This document shows, piece by piece, positions 34,884 through 45,369 of a stretch of DNA of 64,000 bases (positions within the stretch are counted from its first letter, which is position 1; every line of letters begins with the position of its first letter). The stretch spans positions 124,001-188,000 of the forward strand of contig JAQFWX010000037.1 of NCBI GenBank assembly GCA_027605045.1, given 5' to 3'. The translations under genes were made by a program, and so were the position numbers. Source of the stretch: Phallus indusiatus (Eukaryota; Basidiomycota; Agaricomycetes; Phallales; Phallaceae). Below the pieces are notes generated by a model. The model had not been told where the DNA came from, ran no database searches, and saw only the letters and a program-made list of their open reading frames with translations.

Positions 34884-35474
34884 TTATTCTTCTGACTGAT
34901 CTGGCCCTGGCTGCTGGGATCGGCTTCTCCGTGGCAGTGGAAGAATGATGATGGGACTAGGAATCGATGGTCGCCTCAGATCTTCGAATAGATTGCTTTC
35001 CACTTCTTGATAAGTGGGTAAAGGGTGCGTACGAGCTTCAGAAAAGTCTGGGGGAGGTGGCATGGCAGAAAAAGGGGCATCAACAAATAAGAACTGTATG
35101 TAACCATAGAACCAATGACGAAAAACTAATCTCCATATGACTATTCCATCCCGTTGAGCAGTTAGAAACCCGACAAACTCATACGACTCGTGCATGACAT
35201 TGATGTTGGTTCGTTCGTATAGAGTTAAGGCTCGTGGGTATCCTAGTTCTAAATCGTCATATGGAACAGTTACTTCCATTGCAGGGGGTGGTGTCGTAGG
35301 GAGTATGGTATTAGGATCAATGTTGATTTCGGGAACGAGTGTGTTGTAGACACGGATAATGGTGAGAAAGCCTGGATTTGGTCCAGTTCAGAGAGAAGAA
35401 CGGAACGTGAAGGGGAAGAAGGGAAGTTGTAAATAAGGAGTAGAGTTTTGTGAGTTTTCATGGTTGTACGACAT
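34884..35474 (-). pseudogene. Unrecognised protein, tandem paralogue B, with in-frame TGA
   Basis: The frame starts MSYNHENSQNSTPYLQL (ATG 35472-35474), meets TGA at 35388-35390, then continues TGPNPGFLTIIRVYN to the stop at 34884. The part after the TGA aligns by eye with the neighbour at 35580-36236: FLTIIRVYN with LFTTLYIYS, YEFVGFLTAQRDG with LNWFTVVNIYLTPES, and FLFVDAPFSAM with FLVLDVPSRWV. The C-terminus is Pro/Ser/Arg-rich (LPLPRRSRSQQPG). No known domain. Either a pseudogene of the tandem pair, or translation begins downstream of the TGA, for example at MEVTVPYDD (35279), giving 131 residues. Confidence 0.45.
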
Positions 35475-35579
35475 AGTGAGATAACAGGATGAAAAGAAGC
35501 GCTAAGGGGACTGTACGAGAAGGAAGAAGAAAAGTAAGTGGATCTGATTGTTTTTGCCTCGTATGCTATCTTTATTGTT

Positions 35580-36236
35580 CTAAATTCGTCCAAAAAGATT
35601 GGAACAAGCTCGTCGGATCTTTCGGAAGGATCGTTTGGTGGGAGAAGAGGGACTGGGAAGGTTAGGGGAGGACTGCGTTGGAGAAGTGTCGAATGATAAA
35701 GGGGAGAATCGTGATGGTGGGGTGTCTTCTGGGATTGGATTCGTGGGTCTGGAAGGGCTAAGTTTTTGTGTACTCATGCCCTTCATGATTACCCATCGAC
35801 TTGGCACGTCCAGTACTAAAAACGTGAACTTGAATCCTTCTTGAGTTGCTAACCATATTCGATACAAGTCTCGTTTTGCTGATTCTGGTGTCAAATATAT
35901 GTTAACAACTGTAAACCAGTTTAATTGCTCCTCGATATAAACTTTCTCTCCAAACATGATCCCGGGGTGAACCAGATCTGAACTTCTGCACTGACGGATA
36001 ACGATAGGTGAAGGTTCCTTCGGTAAGTGTGTGTCCTGATCGAGGTCGAGGCTTGCATATTGGGAACTATAGATATACAAAGTCGTAAAAAGATCCAAAT
36101 CGTATGTCCTGGGACTGGAAGGCGAATAGCGAAAAGGAGACATGGATTCATTATCAGAAAGAATAGGTGATTCGGTGGAGGAATTTGGAATTGGTAAGGA
36201 GACTGAGGATGAGTAATGGAATGAAAACGTAGTCAT
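35580..36236 (-). CDS. Unrecognised protein, tandem paralogue A (218 aa)
   Basis: Single uninterrupted frame. A Ser/Pro-rich N-terminus (residues 1-45) is followed by a compact middle (about 46-155) with YDLDLFTTLYIYSSQY, IMFGEKVYIEEQLNWF and FKFTFLVLDVPSRWV. The C-terminal tail is rich in Pro and Ser and basic at the end (KRSFRKIRRACSNLFGRI). No signal peptide or membrane helix is evident. I do not recognise the family. The shared core with the neighbouring frame at 34884-35474 shows a tandem duplication and argues that the core is a real conserved domain. Confidence 0.5.
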   Translation of the reverse strand: MTTFSFHYSSSVSLPIPNSSTESPILSDNESMSPFRYSPSSPRTYDLDLFTTLYIYSSQYASLDLDQDTHLPKEPSPIVIRQCRSSDLVHPGIMFGEKVYIEEQLNWFTVVNIYLTPESAKRDLYRIWLATQEGFKFTFLVLDVPSRWVIMKGMSTQKLSPSRPTNPIPEDTPPSRFSPLSFDTSPTQSSPNLPSPSSPTKRSFRKIRRACSNLFGRI

Positions 36237-36344
36237 TTTATTGTTTTGAATTTTTGAGGCTGTGATGTTGGCGATATGGGATTTCTGGATGATTAGAACT
36301 CCGCTTCGAAAAAAAAAAGAACCTTCCCCAATTAGGAAGATTTT

Positions 36345-36610
36345 GGTGCGCGACAGCGTGCGTCACACGCTCGTACCCGGCGTGATGCCTGTGACATCAT
36401 GTCGCTTAGGTTTGGCTTAGGTGCCTGGCACTTAGCTGTGTCAGGGCCGCACACCGCACCATCGTTTTATGTATATAGTAGCTGTACCTAGAGTGAGGGT
36501 CCCTAAGCTTGTTCTCTTAGAATCCCCTCCCTCTAGGTGAGTAGTATAGTTATCTTCCAATATATTGCTTAGGATCCCCTCCCTCTAGTGTGAGTTGAGT
36601 AGCCCTAACA
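36345..36610 (+). repeat. Truncated family A LTR (3' two thirds)
   Basis: Plus-orientation LTR that begins inside the element (GCGCGACAGCG) and ends AGCCCTAACA at 36610. It contains TATATAGTAG and, about 33 nt further, AAGCTTGTTCT (36505-36515). The first roughly 150 bp, including TGTCAGGGTACG, are missing. Confidence 0.8.
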
Positions 36611-36741
36611 CAAGCAGATTCGCGGTCCGCAGGTAGTGCGTTAGTATGCTTATTCAACTTTCAGCATAACTTTTCAGCTAGCGAAAATTAGAAGATAGTT
36701 ATCGTTATCATAAACAACAAACCGTCTCATAACGATTAGTA

Positions 36742-37007
36742 TTGCCATGCAATGACAATTTTTTTCTGGGTGCTGTACCAGCGTCGTCGAATGTGTTCAC
36801 CAAAGCCTGTTTGAAAAAGAAAGGAAAGCATCCTGTTCCAACTGTTATAGAATTTCCCGAAGATGAATACCTATCGCAGTATGTTTGTACATTTTGCGTA
36901 GTTAACCTGCATTTGACAGCTTATTTTCCGTTAATAAGTTCCGCTTTTGTACTCATTAGCAAAAAGAATTTAACTATAACGAGACAAGATGGATACCAAC
37001 TAGCTGC
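36742..37007 (+). pseudogene. Unidentified coding-like fragment
   Basis: An open frame (starting MPCNDNFFLGAVPASS, with VPTVIEFPEDEYLSQYV and YFPLISSAFVLISKKN) that runs into the LTR at 37008. Composition resembles a real protein fragment, but no family is recognised. It lies between two LTR pieces and may be a captured or truncated gene piece. Confidence 0.25.
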
Positions 37008-37190
37008 TGTCAGGGTACGCTACCGCGTCCCCTCATTTTTCCTTATATATTATCATCGGTATATGCTCCCCTCCATTTCATTTATATTTCCCATATATTA
37101 TTTCCACCCTCCGTTTGCTCCCTCCATCTCTATTCCACTTTCTCTACTTGCGCGCGTCGCGTGCTCATACCCGGCGTGACGCTGTGGGTG
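37008..37190 (+). repeat. Truncated family A LTR (5' part)
   Basis: Starts TGTCAGGGTACGCTACCGCG and breaks off after CCCGGCGTGACGC. A complete LTR of the same family follows immediately. No matching flanks. Confidence 0.8.
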
Positions 37191-37585
37191 TGTCAGGGTA
37201 CGCTACCGCCGTCTCTCATTTTCTTAATTATTATCATCGGCATCATTTCATTTCTATTCCATTTATCATTTCCGTATTTTACTTTCGCTTTCCGTTTCCT
37301 TGTTCTGTCTCTATTTCACTTTCTCTACTCGCGCGCGTCGCGCGCTCATACCCGGCGTGATGCCCGTGACATCACGTCGCTTAGGTTCGGCTTGGGCGCC
37401 TGGCACTTAGCTGTGCCAGGGCCGCACGCCGCGTCGTCGTTTTATGTATATAGTAGCTGTACCTAGAGTGAGGGTCCCTAAGCTTGTTCTCTTAGGATCC
37501 CCTCCCTCTAGGTGAGTAGTATAGTTATTGTTCAATATAGTACTTAGGATCCCCTCCCTCTAGTGTGAGCTGAGTAGCCCTAACA
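37191..37585 (+). repeat. Solo LTR, family A, complete (395 bp)
   Basis: Starts TGTCAGGGTACG, ends AGCCCTAACA. TATATAG near 37447 and AAGCTTGTTCT at 37480-37490, about 33 nt apart. The flanks (GGGTG and TCACC) do not match, consistent with recombination with the truncated copy to its left. Confidence 0.85.
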
Positions 37586-37699
37586 TCACCTATGTGTGTG
37601 TAATTGACCTGCTGATCAGTTATAATTAGTTTTCTGATATCTATTTTTGCACCAACAGGATTTTGACAGGATCAATATTTTTCCATTATTTTGAGATTG

Positions 37700-37895
37700 T
37701 ACAAATATGCCGGAAAGCTTTATCTTGACCAATCTGAGCCATGAGTGCCAAATCAACGCAATGAGTGAACCCTTGTGTCATATATCATATGCCGATGATG
37801 TTCTGGATATTTTTATTACCAGTGCAATTGTGCTATATATTTTCAATCCCTTGTTCTCAGCCTCAGCTTCTGGCAAAGCTTATCTTAATTAAATA
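37700..37895 (+). pseudogene. Possible reverse transcriptase relic (non-LTR type)
   Basis: A 61-codon frame contains ISYADDVLDIF followed by a hydrophobic stretch and ASASGKAYLN. This resembles the catalytic YADD box and the downstream ASGAKLN pattern of LINE-type reverse transcriptases. Too short to be certain. Confidence 0.3.
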
Positions 37896-37946
37896 AGCTG
37901 ACTCATACTACTTCTTGCCGCAGCGTCAGAGTGGAGTTATTATGGG

Positions 37947-38577
37947 TGTCATGTATCTAGGGCACTTTTACCCAGCTCAGCAAAAACAAGTCAAAAGGCA
38001 CAGCCACTAAATCCAAAAACAGCATATAAACAACAAAAGCCCACATTATGTCAGTTTTTTTTTACTATTCTTTTTTGAGCTCTTGCTTGTATTTGTGTAT
38101 CTCTATTTGTTTATTTTCTAGGAACAGTCATATGACTCAGTTCCAGGTACTTTTATTTTTCTGTCTCACTATAATGTTTCACTATAATTTTTACTACTCC
38201 ACCTTTACTAATTAATTTCCTTTCTAAGTAATTTCTTATCTTTTAATTACTAATATTTTGCTTTATTTGTAGCAGCCCCAAAGTGTATAAATAGGGGCTG
38301 ATTTCTCTTGTAAATATCAATCTGCCTTATCATCTATACTAGTGCACCATAGTGCTTACCAATTAAATTGGTCTTTCTCTTTTCTTTTTCTTTCTCTTTT
38401 CTATCTCTACCTCAAGACTATCAGTAGCAGCCAGCTCAAGTCTTCAACAGCAGCAGCAAGCTCTGTCTCACCCTCAATAACAAGACCTTTGTTGCTAGAC
38501 TAGGTTCCTTCTAAACAGCTCTTTTATTTGCAACAGTACAAGGTGCTTATACCTTGAGCCAAAGCAAATACATTACA
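37947..38577 (+). repeat. Solo LTR of a fourth family (631 bp), CpG-free
   Basis: Ends TGTCATG and CATTACA, flanked by ATGGG at 37942-37946 and 38578-38582. A TATAAATAGG box near 38288 gives plus orientation. I found no CG dinucleotide anywhere in it. It ends about 150 bp upstream of the phospholipase C coding start. Confidence 0.82.
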
Positions 38578-39808
38578 ATGGGCCACTGGCACATATGACC
38601 AGTCAAATCAAAATACTGCTTTCCAAAGGATCCGTGCATGCATCGCACCTTGCACGTGACATTGCAAGATGTTTATAATCATCTTTTCGAAAGCTCTTTT
38701 CAATTTTGAAATGTATGGATTCGCGTTCTCCTCTTGAGCTTCTACTACGCAACTGCAATGGACATCCGAGTCAGCAAGTCGAGTCGAATGTCCGCGCCCT
38801 TCACCTACACCACCCGTAATAACACTGATTCGTATGTCAGTAGTCTCCCTGCTTTACTGAAACGACTGTCCACCCTCAATTTGATAAAACATGTTCCGCG
38901 GGCAGTCTTCAAAGGCAACAACATGACCACGGGCTCAAGTTCGAAGTCACAGTCAAGCCCTGGTCACTCTTGGGTGCTTGATGGCCCTACACTTGATTTT
39001 TTATTTTCTACACCTGACCATCGTCGTTCCCATTCGGATTCACTACCCAATTCTGAACGACCAACATTCAAACTCTTCGTTCAGCCACCTTACCAGTCTA
39101 TGAATGAATCTCCCGCCTCCCAATTAGCTTTAGGCCAGGCACACGAGCCAGGAAGCTCGCCAAATTCCCATAGCTACCATCCAGTTTCTTCCCATGTTTC
39201 TTCGAGACTGTCCCCCTCCGCCAATACATCTGGGTTAGACTTTACCGAAGATGCTCTAGAAGAAGTAATTGTTCCTGAACTTCTTCTTCACGGCACCCCG
39301 CTTCTCAAAGTATCAGCTAAGAAAGTACAGACTCGTGTCTTTCGACTAGATCCTGACCGAGGTCAGATAAGCTGGGAGTCCAAGAAAACTAAATATTGTA
39401 TGTCTATATTATTCTTAATTATTACTAGTCACACGTGCTAAATCTCTTTTTCTGATCCAGTGTCTATCGATGCAATTAAGGAAATTCGTACCGGTGAAGA
39501 CACTTGTTCTTATCGCGTTCAGCTCAAGATCACAGTGAATAGAGAGTCTAGATAGATAACAATAATATATCTGACTGAATTAAAATACAAGACTTTGAAT
39601 CTTGTTACTCCTTCTGTTAATGTCTATCATACTAGAGACACCTGTGGTTATGAAGCCCTCGCATGTAGCACAGCCTTTATATATATATGTTTATTTAGAC
39701 CTATTTCTTAGTATTATTTAAGAGAAGTATTTCAACCTAAATAACTACTTTTATATAACTGTGTAATCTCTACCATCAATGTCTTAAAATGAGAAATACA
39801 GCCATTTA

Positions 39809-40220
39809 TGTTAGGGCTACTCAGCTCAGGGTTTAGGGTTAGGTATCTTAAGAGAACAAGCTTAAAGACCCAGTTAGAGCTACTCAGGCTCACTAGAGGG
39901 AGGGGATTCTAAGAGAACAAGCTTAGGGACCCTCACTTTAGGCACAGTGACTATATACATAGAAAAACAGTGAGACAGTGTGTGGCCCTGACACTGCTAA
40001 GTGCCAGGCATCTAAATTGCACTTAAGTGGTGTGATATCACAGCATCATGCCAGGGATGAGTGTGCAGTGTGTGTGTGTGAGTAGAGAAATGAAAATAGA
40101 GAAAGAATGAATAAACAGATGAAGGAGACAATGTGTGAGAAATGACAATGGAATGAGATATGAATGATACCAATGATCATAAATGAGGAAAATGAGAGCT
40201 GGCAGTAGCATACCCTGACA
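39809..40220 (-). repeat. CpG-decayed solo LTR, family A, inside the phospholipase C gene (412 bp)
   Basis: Ends TGTTAGGGC and CCCTGACA with flanks ATTTA at 39804-39808 and 40221-40225. Relative to 31507-31904 nearly every CG has become TG or CA; the GCGCGCG stretch has become GTGTGTG. It has an internal duplication with two copies of the 11-mer (39853-39863 and 39914-39924). Confidence 0.88.
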
Positions 40221-40740
40221 ATTTATTAGTTTGAGGCTTTGAGCACAATTAATAATAATAACATGCATACCATTTCAGCCCTCTTTGTCAATTCTATTTC
40301 TTTCTCCAGCATCATCAGACCATCCAGTACTCTTTTCTTTATTGGGGTAGGTTTTTTTCCAAGTGTATCACTTTGTTTCCTGACAAAAATAGTAATAGTA
40401 ATTGCAGAAGTAATTACTAACTGTATATAATACTTGAAAGCTGCCACCCAAACACTAAGTGTTTGAATGGTATATTCTCTAATACTCAGGAGTCATAGTC
40501 TGATTTCTGACATTTCCGATCCTCCGAGTCTTCCAGTAAGATGACCTCAAGATAGAACTTTCATAACATGGGGAAAAACAATTTTAATATGTCCATGCTC
40601 AGAATACATGGGGAAACAAAACAAGCACTGACAGATGATGAAAAGAGGGCGAGTAATCAACATGATAAATGAGAATTATGGAACAAGCTCAATCTATTCA
40701 AAGTCATGAGTGTATATAACAACTAACATATCAGTTAAAT

Positions 40741-41240
40741 CGCACCTCACTAACGGGACTCTTGGAACTGTGGAAAGGATCTATTTGGACCCAGTGATAT
40801 CGAGGGGGCCCACGAGCATCGCTTACAATACTTGCACAAGTTGATACTTTTCCACCCGGACTTATGCACAACCATACAGCTCAAGAATTTACCCGAGGAT
40901 GTCGTGCCTGTAAAACCGGACAAAGTTGAAGAACGGTGGAAAAATTAGGATTCATTGTCAGCAATTCGCAATAACGGCGGCGTACCCATCCACAGATTAC
41001 AAAGCCCGAGGTCAAACATTATCTCCCGTCGTCGTTGATTTAAGTAACCCTATGAGTGGTTACGTGGCCCTTTCCAGATCGAAAAGTCGGGAGAGCGTGA
41101 GGTTGTTGAGACCTTGAAAAAGAGCTGATCATGATTACGCAGGATATGGACACAGAACTTTTGGAGTTCGATGATTGGCTTGATAAAGCGGATTCGCACT
41201 GTAAGAACAAAGCTAGGACCGCTCTTTTGAGAGGCGGGTC
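40741..41240 (+). pseudogene. PIF1-like helicase C-terminal relic
   Basis: Frameshifted remains of a superfamily 1 helicase of the kind carried by fungal Helitrons or copied in fungal genomes. Visible are GTVERIYLDP, then LKNLPEDVVPVKP in another frame, and then STDYKARGQTLSPVVVDLS and YVALSRSKSRESVRLLRP, the last helicase motifs. A tail resembling the family end follows (LLEFDDWLDKADS). No replication-initiator domain or Helitron end was recognised. Confidence 0.6.
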
Positions 41241-44161
41241 ATGTAAGAGCCTGAGTAAAGTGATGTAGTAGACGACCAAATACGTACAAATAAGTGCAAC
41301 ACGGAAGCTTTTTCTGCGTGCTTTCAAGAACCCTTGCCACATGCAAGGGAATGTGGATCGATACCGTCCGTAAGCTCTGGAACTTGAGGCAGGGATTAGC
41401 GAACATGTCTGAAGGAAAATCTAACGGCGATGCTGCTAGAGACGTTTTACGAAAAGAAAAGGTCTGGGAACGGTTGTACTGGATAACTGCCAACGAAGCT
41501 GGTGGAGAACAACTCGGATGGGAGGAAGTGAAAAAGCTTTGCTTACGTTTGAATATTCACGCTCCCGAAGCAGATCTGCTAAGGAAATTCAAGGTTGCAC
41601 ATATTTATTTATCCCTTTTCCATTCAAGCCAAGTGCTAATACATAATGGCAGGAAGCCGATGTTGACCAACAAGGTTTCCTCAACTTCGCCAACTTCCAG
41701 CACTTCGTTCGATTGTTGAAGGAAAGACCAGAAATCAAAGGATTGTACAACATGGTCCGAGCTGGGGTGAACTCGATTTCTCTAAATTTCAGCTATTTAT
41801 GAAAAAGTATCAGAAGGTTTGATCTTGACTACGTGTCACATCCTATCAAGATACTGACATATGAATTCTCCTAACAGTGTACTCTTCCGGATTCAGAATT
41901 AGAAAGAATCTTCAATAATTTCGCCCTTATTCCCCAGTCTCCGGTACTCTCTCCGCGAAAATCACTTCCCAATCCGTTATCTCTTGGGCCTACCGATTCA
42001 GTACCGCCATCACAAAACGCAACAGCCTCTGTGCCAACTCTCTCCCTTTCTGGATTCACATCTTTCCTTCAATCTGCGGAAAACGCTCCATTCAAGGACA
42101 CGCCACATGATATGACCAGACCCTTATCTGAATACTTCATCTCCTCGTCGCATAATACATATCTCGTAGGACACCAGCTTGTTGGCAACAGTACAACAGA
42201 AGGTTACATCCGAGCCTTATTGCAAGGTTGTCGCAGTGTAGAAGGTGAGTAGCACCCATGACTTTCTGCTACTAGATCGTAATCTGACTTGGTTATTCAA
42301 GTGGATATCTATGATGGAGAAGTGGAACCGATGATATTCCATGGCAAGACTCTCACAAGCAAGGTCTCTTTACGGGAAGTTTGCGTAGCAATCGCCAAAT
42401 ATGCTTTCCTTGTGTCACCTTATCCGATCATCATTTCGGCCGAAAATCATTGCGGGCTCGTGCAGCAGGATATGATAGCTGAAATCATGAAGGAGACGTT
42501 CGGTGATGCTTTAGTCACCAAACGATTGGAAGAACAGTCAGATATTCAGACGTTGCCCAGCCCTGAAGAACTGAAAGGGAGAGTGTTGCTCAAAACCAAG
42601 AATTTGAATCTACTGGTAGATCCTGCTGGAGATTTTAAAGAGACTAGGAATGTTTACGAGATGACGACTACTACTACATCGGAAAGTTCTCCGGAAGAAT
42701 GGGATGTTGCTAAAGCAGAGCGAATGTTGATATGTACGTTTTTCTTTCAAAACTGTTTAGGAAACTAGCTGACAATGTTAACAGCTGAGATGGAAGAATT
42801 TAAGAGTGGGTCTTTTTTTCAGGGACTTTCTGACCCACTGATCATTAACATTTTTCTTATAGCCGAGATCGAACACAGCTTAAGTCGTGCACAAACTGTT
42901 CTCCAGCGAGTTAGAGGCGCATCGGTTTCGTCGCCTCACAAACCCAAACTACTCCCGTCAGCACAAGAGTCTCCGAAAAGCAAAGCCAAGATGTCTTCGG
43001 CACTGGCTGAACTGCTGGTTTACACCATAGGCGTCAAATGCCGAGGGTTGAACAAAAAAGAAAAGTACGCCCTCGAACATGTGTTTTCGCTATCGGAGAA
43101 GACGGCGAATAAGATGTTGAAGCAAACTATGATGGATTTAATCAAGCATACGCGAACGCATGTTATCAGAGTCTATCCGAATGGTTTGAGACTCAATTCG
43201 TCGAATTACGAGCCGCATCGGTACTGGGCTGCAGGTGCGCAACTCGTTGCGTTGAACTGGCAAACGTTTGGTAGAGTCCATTCCTACTGTTCCGTTGGGT
43301 TACGTTTATTGAATCGACTTTTTTTAAAAAAAGATCTGGGATATATGATTAACCATGCCATGTTTCAACGAAATGAACGTACTGGATATGTTCTCAAACC
43401 TCCACCACTACGTATAGGGAGTAAAACGCACTTGATGCAGCGTGGTGAACATGTCTTGAATGTTACCGTAATTTATTAACTTGGCTCTTTTATTTATACT
43501 CTCATAGAGCGCTGATTACCGACCGATAGATCATATCTGCACAACAACTGCCTCGCGCACGGGATAAAGAAGGTCGTGAGATTTTACACAAGCATATCAT
43601 CGATCCATACGTTGAAGTCTCGCTCTTCATACCCGATTGGACACATTCGCCCTTTCAACATAAATCACAAGATCTTCACATGCAATCTCCTCATCTTGAC
43701 CCCAATTCACAAGCACCTTCATCATATTCACTACCAGACGTTACGAAAGCTACTGCAACGACACATTCTCCTACAGACGCGTTTGATCAACTTCTGACTC
43801 TAACTCCAACAACAACAATCACCTCTAGATCTTCCTCAGCCGCACGAACAGTCACAGCGCGTACAGGCGTCGTGAAAAACAACGGATTCAACCCCATATG
43901 GGAAGAAACTCTCTCGCTACCGTTCGATTGCGTTGGCGAGATGCACGATCTCATTTTTGTCAAGTTCGCTGTGAAGCAAGAGTTCAATGGAGATGACGAG
44001 AGTACGCCTGTTTATTGTTCCAGTCTGGGCAGTTTACAGGAAGGATTTCGGCATCTTCCATTACATGATCGACAGCTTTCGCAATACCTTTTTCGACGCT
44101 TTTTGTTCGTGTGCAGATTCGAGATGTGAATCCGCATTTGATCAGTGCTCATACTTTTTGA

Positions 44162-45369
44162 GAGGAAGACTCTGGTTTTCACTCTATTTATTATATATCA
44201 CACTGCTCCCACTAGGATATCCGCCGCAATTCAACTATTCATACTTATTAACTCATGTTGCATTTATTATCTTGGAATATGTCATATCAACCCTTTTTAC
44301 CTACATCGCTTTATGTATTTGATATATACTTAAATAGAAGACAACGCAACAAAGCAATATACAAAGCATTTGAAAAAGATGTCCTTGATTTCGCTAAACC
44401 ACGGGCGTAAACACGTAACCGCAAAAGAGCAATAAGAATCTTAATCCATAAATAGCGATCGCGAAAAGCTGAGATGTAACGTGATGCATAAAAAAGAGAC
44501 ATGTGTCAACGTGGGAGGGGAGCAGGGTTGTACAGAACATATAAGGGCATACAAATTGAATGATAACAGCAAAACGTGTTAGGCATATAACTTCAGGCTC
44601 AAGGGCGTATGGGAAAAGAGACGAATAAACGAGGCATGAGGCATAGAGGCGGATAACTGTAACGAGAACTTTGAGAAGGGCGTGGGCGCAAAGCCGCGTA
44701 ATGGTGGTAGCGATCTGGATCAGGTTTAGGGAAAGTGAGAAGCGAATTTTCGCGTGCTGGTGAAGGGTGCGGCGATTATTGACTTGACAGAGATACGTAA
44801 GTATTAGGGTAAAAAATGAACCCAGGGGGAAAGAGGTGCTTTGGAACGACTCGGAGTAGTAGAAGGCTGGAATGATGCAATAATATAATTTGAAGAAAGC
44901 AACAGGATAGAAGTTTGTGCAGAGAGGGAATGGGAAAGGAAAAATCTCAGTACGGAACAAACGGTATTATGCAGTAAAAGAATTGGAATGATGCAGCTGG
45001 TGTAACTTGGCTAAACAAAAAGGAAAGAGTTTTCATTTTTTTCCGTGCCTTGTCTATGTTAAAAAGCCATGGATTTGATGGTCAAAGAGGGGTAAGAAGG
45101 AAAAGAAAGGTATCAAAAAAAAAGAAAAAGAAAAGCTGAAAAAAAGAAGAAATAGGTATAAACTACAAGGAAAGGAAATAAGGGCGATGGGTTATTATAA
45201 GTAGTAGCTTTTTGTTTGTGCCCCTTTTGAACCAATCAATGTCCGTGAATGTATGAGAGAAATGGAGACCAAAAGCGGGAAAAAGTATAAATCGTCCATC
45301 CTAACTGTCGCCTTGTTTCGTATGTCGCTCGCCTGGCACCGCCATGGAGGAAGAAGAGAAGGGTTATAT
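44162..45369. other. Intergenic between phospholipase C and the next gene
   Basis: Both flanking genes end here (convergent). A 188-codon minus-strand frame at 44394-44960 is hydrophobic and cysteine-rich but has no recognised motif or intron structure; not called. A purine-rich AAAG tract lies around 45100-45170. Confidence 0.4.

Larger units (their letters stand above)
38734..44161 (+). pseudogene. PLC1: Phosphoinositide-specific phospholipase C, interrupted by transposon sequence
   Basis: Enzyme that hydrolyses PI(4,5)P2 to IP3 and diacylglycerol. Parts in order: Ser-rich N-terminus; PH-like region (VSAKKVQTRVFRLDPDRG, ISWESKKTKY, then IDAIKEIRTGEDTCSYRVQ) up to about 39530; a 1.7 kb interruption with a solo LTR and a helicase relic; EF-hand-like region (LWNLRQGLANMSEG, WEEVKKLCLRLNI, FLNFANFQHFVRLL); X domain with catalytic His in [18 protein letters not shown] and FHGKTLTSKVS; Y domain (HTRTHVIRVYPNGLRLNSSN, EPHRYWAAGAQLVALNW, GYMINHAMFQRN); and C2 domain (NGFNPIWEETLSLPFD, LGSLQEGFRHLPLHD). 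About 45 residues between PH and EF-hand are missing. One-base losses in a G run (41764-41767) and a T run (44089-44093) shift the frame; the second removes the natural end at 44161. Either a recent pseudogene or a gene with sequence errors and a TE-filled intron. Confidence 0.85.

Noticed and set aside
39826..39846. Telomere-like GGGTTTAGGGTTAGG inside a solo LTR
   Set aside because: Only about two imperfect TTAGGG units within a rearranged LTR; too short to be an interstitial telomere.
44394..44960. 188-codon hydrophobic minus-strand frame
   Set aside because: Lies in the convergent intergenic region after phospholipase C, has no domain or intron signals, and has composition typical of chance translation of AT-rich, purine-rich DNA.
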